DNA of 64,000 nucleotides from Bog-756 sp963837805. Lineage in GTDB: Bacteria; Actinomycetota; Acidimicrobiia; Acidimicrobiales; RAAP-2. This document shows positions 61,313 to 64,000 of the stretch, piece after piece. The notes under the pieces are model-generated. The model was not told where the DNA came from and made no database searches. It saw nothing but the letters and a program-made list of their open reading frames with translations. A program made the position numbers and the translations under genes. The number at the start of each line of letters is the position of its first letter. Position 1 is the stretch's first letter. The stretch is taken from contig CAWIOU010000035.1 in assembly GCA_963837805.1 (NCBI GenBank), forward strand, positions 1 to 64,000, read 5' to 3'.

Positions 61313-62242
61313 CTACGGCGACCGGTAGTTCGCCACCACCAACTTGCCGATGAAGTTGTAGCCGGGCGTAGTGGCGTGGATGTTCCCCTGCGAGCAGAAG
61401 TAGGTCAGATGGCAGACCTCGGCCACCGAGATCGGAATGGTTCCGTACGGGGGCAGATTCTCGGTGAGGCCGAGACTGGTGTCGTCCCCTTTGGTGGCCT
61501 TCCCGTAGGGCGCGGATGTCACGTCCACGAAGCTCGACCGCGGCTGTGTCAGGTACGACTTCTTGAGCGTGGGGTTGATCAGGTCGTCGAAGGCCAGGAT
61601 GGAGGAACGGGCCTGGGTCACACTGGCCGCCGCCGGCGGATCGGCCGGGTAGACGTAGAGTCCGAGGTCCACGTCGGGGTAGGTGAGGCCGATGATCCTG
61701 GCCTTGGTGTCCGACTCCTTGACCAGGGCGCGGCTGAGCGCACCCACCAGCGATTTGATGTTCGCCTCCATGGTGGGCATGGCCGCCTGCACGCACGGCG
61801 CTGTCGAGCAGCCGTCGAAATCGTTGCCGCCGATGGAGACGGTGATCAGTCGCACCGCTCCCTTGTGGGCGCCGATGAAGTTGAGTACGGCTTTCTCCTG
61901 GGTGATCCCGGCGTAGTGGACGGCGTCCTGACTGGCCGGGTCACCGCATCCCGACGAATGGAGGATGGAGGTGGTGGTGGCTCCCCCGCACCCGAAGTTC
62001 TCGGCCCGCAGTGCCAGGGCTCCGGCCACGTACCCCGTATAGCCACTGGTCCCACCGATCCCGGGCTGGTAGCCGATCGAATAGGAGTCGCCCAGCGAGA
62101 GGTAGTACGGGGAGGGCGCCGCGGCGGCGGCGCGGCCTCCTCCGGACAGGCCGACCACGACGACCAGGCCGACCACGCCCAACGTCACCATGATGGCGGC
62201 CACCATCGGCCTGATGACCGCGGCCCTGATCGAACGGCCCAC
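61313..62242 (-). CDS. Secreted SGNH/GDSL hydrolase
   Basis: 309 residues. Signal peptide/TM (IMVTLGVVGLVVVVGLSG) then SGNH motifs: YYLSLGDSYSIGY (Ser), GCGG (Gly), SIGGNDF (Asn) and a C-terminal IHATTPGYNFIG (His). Four or more Cys probably form disulfides, as in actinobacterial secreted lipases/esterases. GTG 62242 follows GGGGG; convergent with the stress-protein gene, 6 bp apart. Confidence 0.9.
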   Translation of the reverse strand: MGRSIRAAVIRPMVAAIMVTLGVVGLVVVVGLSGGGRAAAAAPSPYYLSLGDSYSIGYQPGIGGTSGYTGYVAGALALRAENFGCGGATTTSILHSSGCGDPASQDAVHYAGITQEKAVLNFIGAHKGAVRLITVSIGGNDFDGCSTAPCVQAAMPTMEANIKSLVGALSRALVKESDTKARIIGLTYPDVDLGLYVYPADPPAAASVTQARSSILAFDDLINPTLKKSYLTQPRSSFVDVTSAPYGKATKGDDTSLGLTENLPPYGTIPISVAEVCHLTYFCSQGNIHATTPGYNFIGKLVVANYRSP

Positions 62243-62319
62243 TGCTACCCCCCGTGTCGCGTGCTCTGCACGCCACCGTAGACGACGGCCGGCGGCGGCG
62301 GCATGCGACGATCGGTGCG

Positions 62320-63069
62320 ATGAGCGCCCGGCGATTCGCCCTCGGTACCGTGGTCGTCCTGGCCCTGTGCGCCTGGTGCGGCTGGGCCAGCGGGTTCCAC
62401 CAGTCGACGCCCGGGGCCTTCGCGGCGTGGTCGGCCTCGCTCGCCGGGGTGGCGGTGATCGATCTGCTGCTCTGGCGGGGTCGGCGTCATCACCGCTGGG
62501 CCATCCGTCTCCGTCCCGTCGACCACCCATGGCCCCGACCGGGCCGCGGCGGCCCATCCCGGGCGCTGCTCGGCACCGCCCCCTGGCTGGCCCTCGTCCT
62601 CGTCGTGGTGGCCTGGGAGGTGCTGGGCATCGACACCGGGCCCCACGATCCCCACCTCACCGTCAGCGCCCTCTCGTTGGCCTTCCGCCCATTCGATGCC
62701 GGTCTGTGGCTGGCCTGGATCGTCGCCGGGCTCGGCTATGGCGTGGCCCGGGCCCGGGCCCCGATGGAAGAAGGTCCCGGCCCATCGGCCCCGGTGACTA
62801 CGCCCGGTGGCTCCTCCGGTGCGGTCGCGCCCGGCCCCCACGCCGCCGCCGGTCCGGCCCTCCTCCTCCCCCACAGCCGGGGCGTGGGAGTGGCCTTCTG
62901 GGTGGCGGTGGTCGTGGCCTGCGTGCTGATCGACGTCGTGGCCCGCCGTTCGCACGGCCGATGGGCCGACGCCGGGGAGCTGGTCCGGCTGGCGTCAGGG
63001 CCCCCGCTGGCCAGGGTGGCCCTCATTGCCGGGTGGGCCTACGCCGGGTGGCATCTCTTCGCCCACTGA
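62320..63069 (+). CDS. Hypothetical membrane protein
   Basis: About 249 residues with five or six TM helices (FALGTVVVLALCAWCGWASG; WLALVLVVVAWEVLGI; VAFWVAVVVACVLIDVVARR) and a Pro/Gly-rich loop in the middle. No family recognised. ATG 62320 has a GACGAT box 7 nt upstream. Divergent from the SGNH hydrolase gene. Confidence 0.65.
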   Translation: MSARRFALGTVVVLALCAWCGWASGFHQSTPGAFAAWSASLAGVAVIDLLLWRGRRHHRWAIRLRPVDHPWPRPGRGGPSRALLGTAPWLALVLVVVAWEVLGIDTGPHDPHLTVSALSLAFRPFDAGLWLAWIVAGLGYGVARARAPMEEGPGPSAPVTTPGGSSGAVAPGPHAAAGPALLLPHSRGVGVAFWVAVVVACVLIDVVARRSHGRWADAGELVRLASGPPLARVALIAGWAYAGWHLFAH

Positions 63070-63086
63070 TGCCGGATGGAGCCCGG

Positions 63087-64000
63087 TCAAGTAGGGACCG
63101 CCCGCCGCCCTCGGGTGACCCCGGCCCGCAGCCCCCGGGCCAGGTCTCCGCGTGGACCGACGGCCAGGTGCTGGAGCCCGAGCCATCGGCCGAGGAGATC
63201 GAGCTCGGCGACGGCGGCGTCGATGACCGTCGCCGGGTCGGCCCCCGCCTCCGCGTACGAACCCATCACCCGCAGGGTGCTTTCCTTCCGATCGGCCTTG
63301 AGGTCGAAGCGGCCCACCAGCTCGTCCCCCATCAGGAGCGGGAGGACGTAGTACCCGTGGGTACGGAGGTGCCCGGGGACGTAGATCCCGAGCCGGTAGT
63401 GGAAGCCGAACAGCCGCTCGGTCCGGGGCCGGTTCCAGATCAGCGAGTCGAACGGGGACAGCAGGGTCCCGTGCTGCCGCCTCGGACGTCGGGGTTTGGC
63501 CTGGGGCACGCAGTAGGCGGTCCTGGTCCACCCCTCGACGGCCACGGGCACCAACCTCCCGTCCTCGACCAGCTCGTCGACCCGCACCCGGGCCGGCCCG
63601 GGCCGGATCCAGAAGTAGTCGGCCAGGTCGGCCACCGTGGCCACCCCCAGACACCGCGCCGCCACCTCGATGAGCGCCCGCTGCGCCTCCTCCGGGGCCG
63701 GCGGCGGCCGCCCGATCACCGAGGCCGGGATCACCCGCTCGGCCAGGTCGTAGACCCGCTCGAAGCTCGGGGTGCGCCAGGCAGCCAGGACACCGTCCTC
63801 GAACAGCAGCTCGAGCGCCCGCCGCCCGTCACTGCGCCGGTCCCACCATTCCCCGGCCCTCCGGCGCGGGTCGGCGAGCTTCGACGCCGGCAGCGGGCCG
63901 CGCTCGGTGACCTCGTCGAGCACCCGGGCCAAATAGTCGGCATGGCTCCGGCGCCACTGACGACGGCGTTCCTGGGCCCGGTAGCCGTCATCGAGGTCGT
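63087..64000 (-). CDS. YcaQ-family winged-helix protein (DNA crosslink glycosylase-like), 5' end outside window
   Basis: At least 303 residues, open to the window edge. The C-terminal core matches the HTH_42/YcaQ family: LLSPFDSLIWNRPRTERLFG and FHYRLGIYVPGHLRTHGYYV correspond to the region conserved in E. coli YcaQ, a glycosylase that unhooks interstrand crosslinks. Winged-helix repeats precede it (VADLADYFWIRPGPARVRVD). The N-terminal catalytic Gln motif is not in the window, so activity cannot be checked. Confidence 0.85.
   Translation of the reverse strand, partial: DLDDGYRAQERRRQWRRSHADYLARVLDEVTERGPLPASKLADPRRRAGEWWDRRSDGRRALELLFEDGVLAAWRTPSFERVYDLAERVIPASVIGRPPPAPEEAQRALIEVAARCLGVATVADLADYFWIRPGPARVRVDELVEDGRLVPVAVEGWTRTAYCVPQAKPRRPRRQHGTLLSPFDSLIWNRPRTERLFGFHYRLGIYVPGHLRTHGYYVLPLLMGDELVGRFDLKADRKESTLRVMGSYAEAGADPATVIDAAVAELDLLGRWLGLQHLAVGPRGDLARGLRAGVTRGRRAVPT

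Overview
The window is a GC-rich chromosomal segment of an actinobacterium. Supporting signs are an F420-type LLM oxidoreductase, an actinobacterial LexA box (GAAC-N4-GTTC) before recA, a rimO-pgsA-cinA/recA neighbourhood, an HTH-fused citrate synthase, and many genes whose -10 box lies 6-8 nt before the start codon (leaderless transcripts). A class such as Acidimicrobiia is plausible, but that is inference; no rRNA is present.

Layout. 1-3.7 kb: cation/Ca2+ exchanger, a DrrAB-like ABC exporter and its PadR regulator with a clear palindromic operator. 3.8-8.2 kb: LysR regulator divergent from an AcnB-type aconitase, then an NRDE protein. 8.2-9.5 kb: decayed DNA with a broken VOC gene. 9.5-20.9 kb: polytopic GT87-like protein, MFS/LysR pair, methyltransferase, two secreted lipoproteins divergent from a MarR regulator, an FMN-reductase remnant, small proteins. 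21-26 kb: Fur-family regulator and a zinc-type ABC uptake operon with a palindromic operator inside its promoter. 26-31 kb: DevR/DevS-like two-component cluster with GNAT, universal stress protein and zinc alcohol dehydrogenase, and three sites resembling DosR boxes. 31-37 kb: phosphate transporter with DUF47 partner, ion channel, aldo-keto reductase, a four-cysteine HiPIP-like protein, haloalkane-dehalogenase-like hydrolase. 37-48.5 kb: catabolic genes (DUF35/thiolase pair, methyltransferases, SDRs, LLM oxidoreductase, Tat-exported DMFase-like protein) and two divergent citrate synthases, one fused to an HTH domain and one to two CBS domains. 48.7-54.8 kb: recA, DUF3048, cinA, pgsA, rimO. 55-60.6 kb: tRNA-Ser flanked by gene debris (IS-like end, integrase fragment, SnoaL-like fragment), an SDR/hydrolase/LysR group, and a scar where a beta-propeller gene is joined to a broken GAF-GGDEF gene. 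60.8-64 kb: stress protein, SGNH hydrolase, membrane protein, YcaQ-family protein running off the edge.

Six otherwise intact genes (PadR, acnB, the zinc ABC ATPase, the DMFase-like gene, DUF3048, rimO) each need exactly one base added or removed to restore the family's reading frame, mostly in short G/C runs. Because housekeeping genes are among them, I read these as probable sequencing or assembly errors. In contrast, the VOC, FMN-reductase, integrase, SnoaL-like and GAF-GGDEF pieces look genuinely decayed. The most interesting leads are the DevRS-like regulon with its putative boxes, the CBS/HTH citrate synthase pair, and the consistent leaderless promoter architecture.
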